60,721 bases of DNA from Bigelowiella natans CCMP2755 (taxonomy: Eukaryota > Cercozoa > Chlorarachniophyceae). Of this stretch, positions 12,066-23,585 are shown piece after piece (position 1 is the first letter of the stretch; each line of letters begins with the position of its first letter). The stretch is taken from assembly GCA_000320545.1 (NCBI GenBank), contig ADNK01003181.1:1-60721 (forward strand), written 5' to 3'. The position numbers and the translations under genes are program-made. Below the pieces are notes generated by a model, which worked only from the letters and a program-made list of their open reading frames with translations, was not told the DNA's origin and ran no database searches.

Positions 12066-13230
12066 CTATCGTTGGGTTTACTCGACACAAGAAACGGTAT
12101 GATCGTGGCCTCGCATTGTCTTGATGCACGTGCCAGCCTCGATGTTCCACACTTTGATGGCCAGGTCTGCTGAGCATGATACTGTAGAAAAATATAATCA
12201 CATATATATGGTTAAAAACAGATTATTATGAGGATGGTACGACAAGACGCCACCACGGCAGAGACAACTATCGTTTCCTCTGTCGTTATTACCAAACTGC
12301 TTTCCGTCTTGGTTGAAAGACACATGTTGCACCACATCGATGTGGCCCTTGAGAGTCTTCTCGAGAGAGCCTTCTTCGGAGTCCCATACTTTGATTGTGC
12401 AATCTTCCGATGAAGATACAACCTGTTAATCATACATGTCAAGAACCAATTTCAAGAGGCAGACACCGTACGCACGAAATGAGAAACGTCAATTTCAAAT
12501 CCAGCAGCAACAACAACAAACGATTGATGATACACAAATTCAAGGAGTTAGAAGAAACCTGGCTGTATACTGGATGGAAAGCCACGCAGGTAATGGGTTG
12601 TTTGTGGCCGGCGCAGATGTGTTTTGCTGGTCCCCTCGGGAGCACTAGAGCTGGGTTTCGAACCTTACCACGCCCAAAGTTCTTTAAGTCTTCCCTCAGC
12701 TGTTCTACTTCGCCCTCGAGCCTCAAGATCTGATTGGACAAAGAAAGTGTATCAGGATGATGATGATGATGAGGAGGATGATGAAGGTGCGGCATTCGTA
12801 AGAAAAAGAGGACCTTGGCTGAAAGCTTTGTGACGGCTGTCCACTTTCGTTCTAAGTTTCCCTCGAATTTCTTCTCATATTTGATGCCCATCTGGGCCTC
12901 AAGCTCGCTCACAGCCGAGTCAAATCCATTCTTCTTGAGATACCCGATAATCGCCTTGTTCCTGGGGCGTGCGTGCATCATATAATATTATGATAAAGAC
13001 CACCAACGTAAGATGTATCAACGAGCTTAAAATATTCGATCCAAAAACAACCGATTGAGTGTTCTTTGAGTTGAATGCACGCTCTCTCTCTCTCTCTCTC
13101 TCGCGACTTTCTAAGGCAGACAAACTCGTGTAGGTGATGTGAATGCAAGCTAACGAAGGACGACAAAGTAATGCGACAAACGACTATCCCTCCTCGCCTC
13201 ATCGTAGTCTCCCTTTGCATAGGCAAGTAA
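10007..13230 (-). CDS. LIS1: LIS1 homologue (PAFAH1B1), WD40 dynein regulator
   Basis: Roughly ten exons encode a full LIS1 layout. The exon at 12814-12961 carries the LisH segment ([16 protein letters not shown]) and 12559-12729 the coiled coil and first WD repeat ([13 protein letters not shown]). Further WD exons lie near 12285-12423, 12080-12180, 11785-11850, 11470-11570, 11040-11105, 10850-10915, 10520-10670 and 10007-10398. The last exon holds the final repeats ([29 protein letters not shown]). LIS1 binds cytoplasmic dynein and regulates microtubule motor behaviour. A Ser/Asn/Lys-rich insert between WD repeats replaces the short loop seen in animals. The first exon, coding for the residues before NKAIIGYL, is not resolved and should lie between 12962 and about 13230. 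Introns contain long CT/TA microsatellites. Confidence 0.88.
10757..10821. repeat. Compound (CT)n(TA)n microsatellite in LIS1 intron
   Basis: Fifteen CT units pass into about seventeen TA units. Confidence 0.9.
11166..11402. repeat. (TA)n and (ATT)n microsatellites in LIS1 intron
   Basis: TA run at 11166-11208 and ATT run at about 11363-11402 in the same intron. Confidence 0.9.
11694..11742. repeat. (CT)n(CA)n microsatellite in LIS1 intron
   Basis: CT units pass into CA units. Confidence 0.9.
12028..12062. repeat. (TA)n microsatellite in LIS1 intron
   Basis: About 17 TA units beside a WD40 exon. Confidence 0.9.
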
Positions 13231-13400
13231 CATGAAGGATTGGGATATGGAAGCCCTACAGCTCTGCCTGCCTCCGCTTCGTGAGGGCCGCCATTTTGGG
13301 TTATGTGAGTCCTGGTTTGTTCCGCTACAGGCTGTTGTTGAATAAGAGATGTTGATATTTGTTGTCGTAGTTCCTAATTAGCCTGCATATTCTTTCAAGT
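13150..13400. promoter_or_regulatory. 5' flank of LIS1 with two octamer copies
   Basis: TGCGACAA, the complement of TTGTCGCA, is at 13172-13179. TTGTCGTA is at 13362-13369. Both sit near the expected LIS1 transcription start. The adjoining stretch to about 13860 has no supported exon. Confidence 0.35.
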
Positions 13401-13859
13401 GTAAAAATAAGATCCGAAACTAGATTCCCTTGCCTCGAGTTGTGCGAAGATTTGCGTTGAAGTCTGCATTCTTAGTCGAATGTAGGCTTCAAATCTCCTG
13501 GATTTTGTTCGTTTGTACAGTATCCATCCGAAATGCCACCAGCACTTACTGCTAACAAATTACCACGAGCGACCGGCTTGATGATGCAGTTAGTTCAACA
13601 AAGTTTCATTCATTTTCAAATCCTTTCAGTCCTCACTAAAGCTAGTTCGAGGCACTGCGTTTCGTGCTTTGCAAGTGTCTTGCCACATTTTGGAAATGTA
13701 GTTCTCCATCACGTTTTTTTGTTTGTTTGTTTCATTTCTTTCTTTCTTGAAACATGCACTACATGCCTCCTCACTCTTCTTCCTCCTCCTCCTGGCTGTT
13801 TGCTGGGTCAATGAGTGTGAGTGCGACTTTGTTTGCAAGCTTTGAGCTTGCTTGCGCAA

Positions 13860-14690
13860 ATGTGAACGAAGCGATTATTTCTTGAGAATCGGTTCATCCT
13901 CACACGGGGTGTCCATCGCGGCCTCCACACACCTTGGGTGGCTTGAACACAACTAGCTAGCTAGCCAGCGGCTAGCTCTAGAGCTGCTCACGCGTGCATC
14001 AGATGTGTTGACATGCCTGTGATGATCCTTTCAGATTCATCCATGAAATCGTTTCGGTTCATTCGTGCATTCTTCAATTGACCTCACCAGCAAGAGCGTG
14101 CACGGCACTAGGGCACACACCAGCACAGCTAGACAGAGCCATGTGGCCAGAGAGTCCCAGCACAGTCAGACTGAAGCAGTCGTGTTGCAATGACGTGAGA
14201 CATGCAAGCGATGCAAGTGACACGATGGCGGTTGTGACTGGCTAGCTGGCCCGCGCGCACACACACATCTAGACATGAATGACCCATGCTAGCATGGCTT
14301 GTGGAACTAGACTGTGCGGCTTTTCCCGCATGCGGTGGCAGTCCCAACCAGCCAGAGCTAGAGAGCGCCGTTGGAAACTCAAAGTTTGCAAGTATTGAGT
14401 GGTGTGCTTTCGTTCAGCTGACATCAAATTCCAGATTTCTTTCCACGCTAGTGCGACGTCTACATTGGAACACTCTGCTAGCACTGGAACAGAACTAGAG
14501 AAAGTCGAGTTTCCAGGCATCTCTAGATTTGGGCATGCTAGCATGGCAGGCCAGTCCGATGCAATGTGAATCCATAGAATCTGTCTGGTCTGCGTTCCTG
14601 CTTTGTTGATTTGAAAGAAAGTGGACATGACCGACAAGCTGCACAGTGCACTTTTCGGAGCACACTAGCTAGCTAGCACACATTTTCATT
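13860..14690. other. CTAG-rich spacer behind the NADAR gene
   Basis: The block is packed with CTAG in the forms AACTAGCTAGCTAGCC (near 13950), GCTAGCTCTAGAGC, ATGCTAGCAT (two copies, about 14287 and 14535) and CACTAGCTAGCTAGCAC (about 14665). It lies between the 3' end of the NADAR gene (-) and the 5' flank of LIS1 (-). No coding exon is supported. Confidence 0.6.
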
Positions 14691-14699
14691 TTGCATGTA

Positions 14700-15805
14700 T
14701 CAGTTGTCCTCATGTTTCTTCTTGTGTTTGCTTCGATGTTCTTCGAATTTGCTGAGCAGGTGTTCCAGCTTCTTTTGGTCTCTGTCCTTCTCGTCTCGAA
14801 GTTCCTCTCTGGTCAAGAAAGTCAGATTAAAACTGTCAAGAGGCAAGAGAAAGTATCTACATTTAAGGTGCGTATATAGTTAGGTATGTTGTCAAACTAT
14901 ATTGACTTTTTTACTTTTAACATGGAATTGTCGTAAACCTTATCCGCTCGAGAATGCGGCTATTCCATTGTATCCAGAAGGGAAACCCCACAGCTTTTAT
15001 AGCTCCCTTGGTCGACAACTGTAATACACGGTTTCATGAAGAATACACGATGGTTTTTTAGGGAGGCTTATTATGGTGTAGTAACCAGGACTTCTCGCAA
15101 CTTCTCGTTTTGCTTGAACTTGGCAATGTTTGCTTCGTACATCACGTCAACCTATCAAAATAAACAGTGGTAACTAACAAACACGGACAACTGAAAGATT
15201 TACATTATATGTATATTTTTCGTTATTCCTTCTATCCATCTCTCTTCACCTTTATCTCCTCCCAATTCGACACGATCTTGTATTTCCGACTTTGGCCCAG
15301 TTCCCAGCATTTCACACCGGATTTCTGATTCGCATAAGATTGATAGTGGGGGTGGGGGGGGGCGTATTACTATTGTACTGAAATCGTCAGAATTTGTTGT
15401 TGACACTGTCCATATAGTGAGTACGACCTCGCTTCGAATCTCTTCCACATATTTTTCATCCGTGAATTTCCTCGCTTGAAAATACTGCAAAGTCAGCATG
15501 AAGGGAGAAAGTCATAGACCACAATAGACGTTTTCGATGCTTAATTATACTGTGGCAATGGTGTACCTGCTCGCAGCTATACCATGTTTTACCTTTTTTA
15601 AGGAACGGAGGAAGAATAAGTTTACACACAAATTGAGGTCTGGTAGTATCGACACCTCCAATCTTCATCTCAGCGACGAGAAAGTTGTCCATCTAATCCA
15701 TACAACGTATAAGAACGCAATTGATATCTTCGCCAATGACACTTGATTGCTAATCTACTCGACCTCATCATAGGCTTTGCCATCGCAGTAGCATGGGCCG
15801 CCCAT
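14700..15805 (-). CDS. NADAR (YbiA/DUF1768-like) domain protein, probable ADP-ribose N-glycosidase
   Basis: Eight short exons splice into about 185 residues that are almost entirely a NADAR domain. In order: CDGKAYDE; DNFLVAEMKIGG; KTWYSCEQ; YFQARKFTDEKYVEEI; WELGQSRKYKIVSNWEEIK; VDVMYEANIAKFKQN; LSTKGAIKAVGFPFWIQWN; and a final exon beginning REELRDEKDRD with a charged Lys/His-rich tail. The conserved acidic residue of the family is kept in CEQYFQARKF. Known members cleave N-glycosidic bonds; a subset removes ADP-ribose from guanine and acts as antitoxin in DarT1-type systems. The start chosen is the ATG at 15805 (MGGPCYCDG). The intron after LREVL has an unusual GTTACT donor, chosen because it restores the expected FW..WN motif. 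A macrodomain gene starts 387 bp away on the other strand. Confidence 0.82.
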
Positions 15806-16191
15806 TCTCGGAACTGGCTTGAGAGAAGAAAGGGAAGGAAGGGTTTTGATAAAAATCACGACTGTAATCGTTGTCGCAGAATAAAATTCCCCCTCGTTTT
15901 TCATAATATATGGTGAGATCCGGTAGTATTCCTGCGACTCGTATTTCATTCCGCCCCTCCCTCCTCATCATCGCCATAACACTAAATGGATGACTCGAGA
16001 GCTGATAGCAACTGCGGGACGCCCCTCATCAATGATTTTACGAGAGGAACTTTGGGAAAGGAGGGAGGAGGCGCTAAAACGCGTGCAGAATCAATATTAG
16101 AGCCGGAGGAGAAGCAAGCCTCAACTGGTGAACCTGGGACGAAGAATAGCATTGTAGTAGGCTCTATCAGAAGTTCGTGTGAGCTTGCCAT
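15806..16191. promoter_or_regulatory. Shared divergent promoter of NADAR and macrodomain genes
   Basis: TTGTCGCA at 15871-15878 lies between the two start codons. The whole interval is 386 bp, so the two genes probably share regulatory DNA. A plus-strand open frame from 15986 to about 16195 may be 5' leader rather than coding. Confidence 0.45.
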
Positions 16192-17547
16192 GTGATGATA
16201 ATCCATATCGATGGTCAGCCGAAAGGAAAGACTGTGTCGGCCGACCTGAAGAGAAAAAGGAAAGATGGTTTTGGACTAGAAGACGACGGGGTTCGAAGCC
16301 AGACCCCGGGGTCATCGAGTCTCTCCCTCGCATCCTCCTCATCATCCTTCCCGACTACGTTTGAAAGTTCTTCGAATGTAAATGTTGTCGAAGGAGATCT
16401 AGTAGCACCAAGGAAAGCAGTAAACGACGGGTAATACCGCATTCAAATGCATTTATGCACACTAAATCAAATTCAATTTCGACGTGCCATTTCATCACGT
16501 TTTCCACGCATGCTTTTTACATACATTCTATATGAATTTGAAATTTCAGGAAAGAGTTGATCGTACATCAGACTAATTGCATTACTCAGCGTGGTAAGGG
16601 ACTGGCAAAGGTTTACAAGAATACAGATATATAGCACCAACATGACAGTTTGAAATATTTATTTACACATCGTATTCACAGGTTATCTTCAGCCGGTATC
16701 CAAGTGCAAACTGTTACAAAAAACGGCGGAAGAGAGGGTAAAAGCAAACCCGAAGTGTACACCAAAGAGCACCAACAACCTTCGTCTGCCCTTTTGTGTG
16801 TCCTCCAGGGCAATGGCTGATATTCCTGGGACTATTCAACATGTCAAGTACGACAGAGAAATAAGAAGAAAAGAGGAAGGGCTAGAAAATAAAGAGATAC
16901 CAATAATTTCGATTGCTGTAAATTGGTGCTTATGTTTAGGTTTACGCCCGTTGTTAATCTTTTCGGCCAATTCAATCCGGGGAAACCTCGAAAGCGAGGC
17001 ACGGACACTAAACAGCTTCGGTATAACCTTGGTAGGTAGTTTTGGTAGTGGTGATGGCACTCAAGTCAATAACTGGGCTTTTCCTCTCATAGATTACGTT
17101 GCTGTTGCACACAACAAACACAGGGTTACTCATCAGCTTTCATTTTTCTTTGAATCGGATCAGACTCGAATACTTTCGATCGGGACTCGAAGCAACCCTG
17201 AATCTTCCTTTCAAACGGGTGTTGTTGTAAACAGCACACGAGCTAATCCTGCATGGTGTACGTACTACACACACACGTATTATCAGACCAGATATTCTTA
17301 AATGCCTTGGTTTCAGTAATAGTAGAAGTTGGAGAAGAAGGAACACAGTCCTATCCTCCATTCTAACCACACCTAGGTAAGCCTCCCATGGCAAATAGGA
17401 TGCGGTCTCGCTGGGGGATCGTGGCCGGAGTATCTCAAAATCATACACCAACTAGCCAAAGCACATCCTGAGAAGACCGTAAGTCGATGTCATTTTTTCA
17501 TTTACAGAATCAACAAGTCATGTGTATTGACTCTCTTGCTAGCTTAG
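16192..17547 (+). CDS. Macrodomain protein of the TARG1/ALC1-like type
   Basis: Exons run from the ATG at 16192 to the G before GTAATACC at about 16433, then about 16550-16610, 16682-16736, 16809 onward, about 16940-17030, about 17150-17219 and 17377-17547. A Ser-rich N-terminal region of about 65 residues precedes the domain. The macro fold signatures are NVVEGDLVAP, VHQTNCITQRGKGLAK (the ADP-ribose-binding loop region), PGTIQHV, VVNLFGQFNPGKPRK, and the C-terminal VSLPWQIGCGLAGGSW, close to the PRIGCGL of TARG1/OARD1. Family members bind or hydrolyse ADP-ribose adducts, including thymidine ADP-ribose in DarT/DarG systems. The final residues are uncertain because a GTAAGT donor with a possible 29-nt intron lies in the last exon. 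It is divergent from the NADAR gene. Confidence 0.75.
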
Positions 17548-17769
17548 TGCTACATTATCACTTCTACTACTGCTATAAATGTACATATGCTACTATCGTC
17601 GTTTACTTTTACTGCTAGGATACTCATGGATCTACGGATGTTCCACATGGTTAGCATACGTGTCGTTATTAATTGTTATTCATATAATTGCACATCAGAT
17701 CACGATCTTTAAGCTGCCAAGACACAAAATGAAAATGTTCAAGAAATCATTGAAGAGCCGCTGAGCATT

Positions 17770-18500
17770 CCGCATGCACTAGTGCTACACTAGTACATGA
17801 AAAAGTGTGTGGAGTGGAGACAGACATCGAGACATCGACAACACTAGCACGATGTGAACCTCTACTAGTCTAGACCTCAAAGGCATGCTAGCATGCTAGC
17901 ATGCTAGCATGTCATTATCATTATCATCATTCTAGCATTATCATTACTAGATTACTAGATTAGTCTCAAATTACGTCGAAACATTATCGAATCATTATCT
18001 GGCCGGAAGGAGCTACATAGCTAGCTAGCTAGATCAAAGATAGGGGTTTGTATTTACGTATCATGCTAGCATGCATGCAATCTAACAAACACTAGAACAA
18101 TGTGTGCGCTCACATCCAGACATGATTTAAAGAGTATAAAAAATTGATGCATGAGCTGAGCATTTCTAGGTAGTCAAGATGTATTCATTGCACACGAGCA
18201 TGCTGCATGAATATCAAGCAATTTGACAGCCTAGAGTGTGACTTACATGTCTAGACGTACGGCGCCTAGCACAATATACGCTGCGGTACTACATTGCAAT
18301 GCAATTGGCCAAATATTCCTAGCATAGTCAGCACGCAGCGCATGTCTAGATGTGGTCCTTTGTACATACATGCGCATGTAGTCGATTCACAATAGCGGAA
18401 ACTAACTATGTACAATTATCTGATGGTGTAATTTCGCCTATTATGTTTCCACGCCGCACACGTGCGAGTTCTTCAGATCTAGGGATGGCAAAGCCAATGC
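17770..18500. other. CTAG-rich spacer between convergent genes
   Basis: This lies behind the macrodomain gene (+) and the ammonium transporter (-). It contains four head-to-tail copies of GCTAGCAT near 17884-17912, GCTAGCTAGCTAGA near 18019, several TCTAGA and ACTAGT sites, and ATGCTAGCATGCATGC near 18063. No exon is supported. Confidence 0.6.
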
Positions 18501-18511
18501 AATAAAAAAAC

Positions 18512-20140
18512 CTACACATTTGTGGTGGATCCTTTCTCCAAGACAGCAGATTTCTTCTCCGCGTCAAGGTTTTGCAGCGGTACGCCATTCGATCCTGTAG
18601 CCTTCCCGTGCTCTGATTCATCAAGACCCTTTTCTTCCTCCTCCTCAGAGACGCGAAGCAAACCAGCATACTTCAAGGGGAAAAAGATGAGCGAACTTGT
18701 GAAACTCACCCAACCAGCGATGACAATGACCGCAATGAATTGATTTCGAAATTGATTTCCATCAATTACTGCGTCGTTTTCGAATCCATATGTTCTCGCA
18801 ATGTTTGACCTTGTTGCGAAAATGCCATTGGAGAGTACACCCCATGCACCACACACGCCATGAATTGGGAATGCATCCAGAGGATCATCAATTCCCATTT
18901 TTTTGATTCCATACGAAGCCCCGATGTAAACGAAAGCTCCGAGAAATCCGATCATCATGGAGGCCCATGGCTCTACAGTAGCGCAGGGAGCAGTAATGGA
19001 TACCAACCCAGCGAGGACACCATTGAGGCAAAAAGTCAGATCAAAAAATCCCTTCACAATGCGAGAATACACCATGCATGTGATTGCCCCCATAGCAGCA
19101 GCAATGGTAGTTGTGACACAGACTTTGGCAGCGAGGTTAATGTACGTTCCATCTCCAGATCCTGCCCCGAGGGTCGAACCAGCATTGAAACCATACCAAC
19201 CCATCCAGAGGATAATCACACCCAAGGCTGCGAGTAGATCTGACGATCCCTTCAGTTTGTATTCGTTCTCAGGATCATTAAAGTACCTCCTAGGGCCGAT
19301 TGCAATGGCTCCAATCAATCCCGCGAACCCTCCTGTCATGTGGACGACTCCAGATCCTGCAAAATCGAGAACGCCATTCTCCTTCAGGTAGCGGTTTCCA
19401 TCGCCATCTACATAAAACGCTGACATCCAGCCAGTACTAGACCAGACCCAATGAGCCACAACAGGGTAGATGAAGGTTGTAAGAGCGATTGTGTATACAA
19501 AGTAGGCTTCAAGGCGGCATCTCTCAGCAACACAACCCGACACAATGGTTGCCGCAGCTCCAGCAAATGCCCACTGGAAGAAGAATGAGTGATAATCTGT
19601 GTCGTTATTGTAATTTTGCAAGGCCCAGTTGCCAGCTCCGATGAATCTATTGTCCATCCCAGGAGATTGGTATATGTACCTCTCGGTACCAAAGGCAAAA
19701 GAATATCCCAATAACCAATATGTGATGGCAGCAAGAGAGGCGTCCATGAGGTTCTTAAAAAGGATGTTGTTAGTGTTCTTAGCTCGAACAGATCCAGCCT
19801 CCAGCATAGCGAAGCCAGCCTGCATCCCTATACATGAACAAAGTAACATAATGTCTGTTATCAAGACGTCACTAGAAGGTCAATTCGGCACGATTTCGAC
19901 GTTGTTGCGTAGATAAGATGTGCATGCTTAAAGAGTGTCGGTCGACTTACAGAAAACGAGGATCCCAGCAACCAAAACCCACATGACATCGGTGACTGTG
20001 ACCAGAATGTCAATTTGAGCGGAGGTTGCAAGTGGCGTCGAATCTCCCATGGTTACACTGTCCACATTGTTCAAACAAATTTGTTGATTGAATCCATTAT
20101 CTGTCCCGGCTGTGGTTGAGCCCCAGAAGCAGGTGGTCAT
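18512..20140 (-). CDS. amt: Ammonium transporter, Amt/MEP/Rh family
   Basis: Two exons (19951-20140 and 18512-19827) are split by a 123-bp intron and give about 501 residues, the usual length of plant/algal AMT1-like proteins. It conducts ammonium across the plasma or vacuolar membrane as a trimer. The first exon supplies a short extracellular N-terminus and helix 1; the splice rebuilds LVFWMQAGFAMLEAGS. The pore twin histidines are in GSGVVHMTGG and FPIHGVCGAWG, and the conserved Asp is in VLDFAGS. About eleven hydrophobic helices can be followed. The tail after PLKYAGLLR is acidic (EEEEEKG) and cytoplasmic. The start is the ATG at 20140. A tRNA-Gly gene lies upstream of it. Confidence 0.95.
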
Positions 20141-20945
20141 GGCTGCGAGCTTTGTGTGGCAAGTGGGTACAATCTGTTGGTGTACAATCTGTTCGATTTG
20201 TTGGGATTGCGCATTTATTAGGGCTGCGCAAACGTGTTGGCTGATTTTTATGATAGTGCTGCTGGCTCTTCCTTAACGCTTTCAGCAAGATTATCCTGTG
20301 TTCAACTCGTCAGACCTCAATATTTTCAAGCCGCATCAACCAAGTGGACAAAAAAAACAGGATTTCAGAAAAGCCAGTAGAGCTTTTCGCAAACACGTAT
20401 CTTTCGGGAAAAAGCAAGAATCTCTTTACACTGTGGCCACTAAAAGAAGCTTTGCACTGTGGCCGCAACCATGAACGAGCTTGCTGCCACCTACTTTAAG
20501 AACGACGTTCGTCAAACCCACGGGTATTTTTAAGAGCGACAACAAGAAACAATTGTCGTAGAAAGATAATTTCAAACATCTGGTATTGGAAAAAAGTCTC
20601 GAAGGTCAAAAATGTCAAAAGCATTTTTCAGATGCGCCGACCGGGAATCGAACCCGGGACACCTCGTTGGCAACGAGATATTTTACCACTAAACCATCGG
20701 CGCAGATTATTTCGGTAGAAATACGAGGCGAAGTATTGACTCACATATTATTATGAGAGAAATAGGCGGATTAGGAGGTACGACAAAGGAAAGACACGGC
20801 TTTACGGATCGGAACACTTCGGACAGACATTGCAAGAACCGAGAGGGGGGGGCCAGGGAGGATTAGACGATTGCGATAAGAGAATGGCAACAACGATTCA
20901 CGCTAGCTCAACATGAACGTGACGACAAGGTTGGGGTCGTGATGG
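20141..20945. promoter_or_regulatory. Divergent 5' region with tRNA-Gly and two octamers
   Basis: TTGTCGTA is at 20553-20560 and TACGACAA at 20779-20786, on either side of the tRNA-Gly gene. No CTAG-rich DNA and no further exon are seen, although a 5' leader exon for the rightward gene may lie near 20880-20945. Confidence 0.4.
20633..20703 (-). tRNA. tRNA-Gly (anticodon GCC)
   Basis: Read on the minus strand, the 71-nt gene folds into a complete cloverleaf. The acceptor pairs GCGCCGA with TCGGCGC, followed by discriminator A. The D-arm is GTTTAGTGGTAAAA, the anticodon loop is TTGCCAA (anticodon GCC), and the T-arm has GGTTCGATTCCC. There is no intron and CCA is not encoded. It sits inside the divergent region between the ammonium transporter and the next gene. 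Confidence 0.97.
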
Positions 20946-21796
20946 ATGAGGCTTTCTGAAAGCGATACTGAGTCCGCTCTCACCATTATTCATGTTCTTC
21001 GCACGTCGGCGGTGAAACTGGCTGTTCTCATCTTCGTAACCGCGACGTTAGCTTCCTGCTTGGTGTTTGATAGATGGCACACTGAGGTATCGATTATTGC
21101 CCAAAGCAGTGGTTCCAATTTGAGGGGCTTGCTGCTGCTCATGCTGCTGCTGCTGCTGCTACCTCGTATTGATATCTCGCATTGGTTTGTACTTCCAATC
21201 GCTGTAGAAGCTACTCTCTGGGGGAAAGCGGCAGAATGCACCTTCGGTTTCCCGTAAGAGAAGAAGAAGAAACAAGAATCTTGTTGGATATAGTCGTCTC
21301 CCACTTCGAGGAGGTACATGAGAAATTTGAAACCAACCGATGTACTGCTACTACTACTACTACTACTACTACTACTATACGATGAGTTGAACTTGTGCAG
21401 ATCACCATTAACACATGTGAAGATTATGTAGTGGCAGGATCAAGAATTAGCAGCGAAGGCCTACACATGAGACACTATGTGATAAGATATGATTTATATT
21501 CTTCAGGGGATGACGACCCAGACCTTGATGCTTTCTCCAATAATCAAGCTTTAGGCAGCAAGAAAGAGGATGAAGATAATAGTTGGACAGACAACCCAAG
21601 AGGACAACAGCAACAACGCCGTCAACAGACTCGATCTCTCCGCCCACGAGAAGAAAACGTTAAAATAGAAACATGTAATAAGAATTCAAAGAATTTGAAC
21701 AAATCTCCATCTTCTTATCTCCTATCCGATCGTTCACTCCCCAAGGATCACTTCTACCTCCTCACAGAACTTTCTATCAAAAACCTAAAAAGCTAG
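20946..21796 (+). CDS. Unknown gene, possible membrane protein, multi-exon
   Basis: A plus-strand open frame from 20946 has a hydrophobic segment (VKLAVLIFVTATLASCLVF), possibly a signal anchor. A second open stretch, spliced in after CTTGTGCAG at about 21405, reads ITINTCEDYVVAGSRISSE and continues into an Asp/Gln/Arg-rich hydrophilic tail ending at 21794-21796. Exon joins between 21060 and 21405 could not be fixed in frame, and a (CTA)n microsatellite lies in the probable intron. No family was recognised. The coding claim rests on codon-like composition, plausible splice sites and its place opposite the ammonium transporter. Confidence 0.35.
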
Positions 21797-21799
21797 TGA

Positions 21800-22620
21800 G
21801 CAATCAAACAAATAGCGCATATATTCATGCGGCAGCTGCAAAGTGACGGATAAATACTAGGTGTACAACGTGGGGCGAGAATATGGAAAAAAGTCAAACG
21901 TCGAGTGGACAAAGACAGCGAAAGAAACAAAAGGGTAGTGAAAGAATAATACCAAATAACTCGAAGCTAATCGTTCTGAAAGCTTCCAGTCTTAGTTCGT
22001 ACGCTTGGTGGAGATGATAAATTTAGTAATATCATTCCTTACACTCATTCCTTACACTAATGAAAACTATTAGACCAAGCTGGATGTTCAAACATACAAG
22101 CTCATCAGAGAAGCAAAGGTTACATGAAAAGACTATTCACTATGATATAATTGTATAAATCAATAAGTTATGCATTGTTGCAACGATCAATCCGTCTCGC
22201 TTTCTCCTTGTAGCTTTTATGCATCACCTGTTACTCATTTGCATTATGCAATGATTACTCATCTTTTTAAACACTGGGCTTCTACACGAAAACTTATCGA
22301 TAAATGTATCATTTCACCAAACAAGCGGTCTCGGGACGACGTTCCATACAACATATGACTGACTGATCGCTATACCACTACTTTCATATTAATTTTAGTT
22401 GCGCCAAAAATTATCCCGACCTGTGTTCAAATATCGTCCAGATCTCAATATGAGGGTTATAATATAAGCATGTTGCGCCGTCGTGGTGACCACGTTTCTG
22501 ACTGAGCGTGGGAGCGATGCTGCTGCTGATGATATCTTTTTTGACAATTATTTGATCAGTTTTGACATGCATACGTGCTATGTATGCACAGTGTCGCAAC
22601 AAAATACATGTGCCCTACAC
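21800..22620. other. Intergenic DNA, no feature recognised
   Basis: It is AT-rich and has short chance open frames only. It lacks the dense CTAG clusters of the other 3' spacers, although genes on both sides point towards it. Confidence 0.4.
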
Positions 22621-22627
22621 ATAAATC

Positions 22628-23216
22628 TCATACATGGACACTGCAAAAATATACATGAGCTATAGAAGGCAGTGGGAATTGGCTTGCGTGTTTTTTACCC
22701 GTAGCTTTATCTTCAGGTGGAAGTTGATAATCCCTACACTCTGGAGACTTGAGAAGAGCTCGAAGTCTTGCTCTCTTACGATAAGCCAGAGCTGCTTTTT
22801 CATTATTTTTCCTACAACACTCAGCACCCAAATTTCCTGCGTGCGTACGCGCATACGATCATAAAATCATCTGCAATCTGAGAATCGACTTTCTTAGCAC
22901 TGCGCGTTGCTCTGAAATTATGTCACGGTGTTTATTATTCACACGCGACTACGTCATAGAAACGTGTCCTCGTCCACGCACATGGGTATGTGCTTGAGTA
23001 GAACTAAACGACCTGCGACTGAGCCCCTAGATATGTGCTCGAGTTGCCATTGCTGTACACCAAAACACTCTGTGCACAACAAGCGCATGCAGTACACGTG
23101 TATACGGTCTGCGCTTTCATTATTACAACCGCCATGCATGCCGATTCGTGCTGCATCAGCATCTAACAAGTAGTTGTTACTCACTCGCAGCCGGCAGCGC
23201 CGATGAGTTTAGCCAT
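22628..23216 (-). CDS. Small unknown protein, two exons
   Basis: A well-placed ATG at 23216 (context ACAAATGG) opens an 11-codon exon ending at a GTGAGT donor (intron 22812-23184). The next exon continues in phase with a basic, Ala/Arg/Leu-rich segment (EKAALAYRKRARLRALL). The total is about 71 residues if translation continues to 22628; a GTAAAA donor at about 22698 could replace the end. No family was recognised. The phase match and good start context argue for a real gene, but the small size leaves doubt. Confidence 0.4.
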
Positions 23217-23585
23217 TTGTAACAAAAGACAAAGACCATTTAATTAATGAGAAGATGGCCGAGGCCCAATCTGATTTATGCATGCATGCGCATTGTTTAT
23301 CAGCATGGCCAACAATTGAAGTGTGTTACAGGATCACCACCCGCTAACAACCACAATATTATGAATGGTATATTAAGATGAAAGTGAGTGAGTATTCTCA
23401 ACTCTACAGCGAACTGGAATCTATTGAGGGCGATATATTGACCCAAGCAAAGTGGCTGGCAGCAGAAGAACTGTAGCAGAAATATGACAAAAGCTAGAAA
23501 AGAGTCCCAAAGACTGACAATCGAAATTGACTCGATCATCCGCAGGCGCCTCGCAATTCATTTGGCATTTTGGCGAGAGAAGCTT

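Noticed and set aside
13533-13814. Plus-strand open frame of 93 codons
   Set aside because: No motif, no splice context and hydrophobic low-complexity composition, in the LIS1 5' flank.
15100-15160. Truncated NADAR protein ending after REVLVTTP
   Set aside because: An alternative donor at the GTTACT joins a downstream exon with the expected FW..WN and REEL motifs, so the gene is probably complete.
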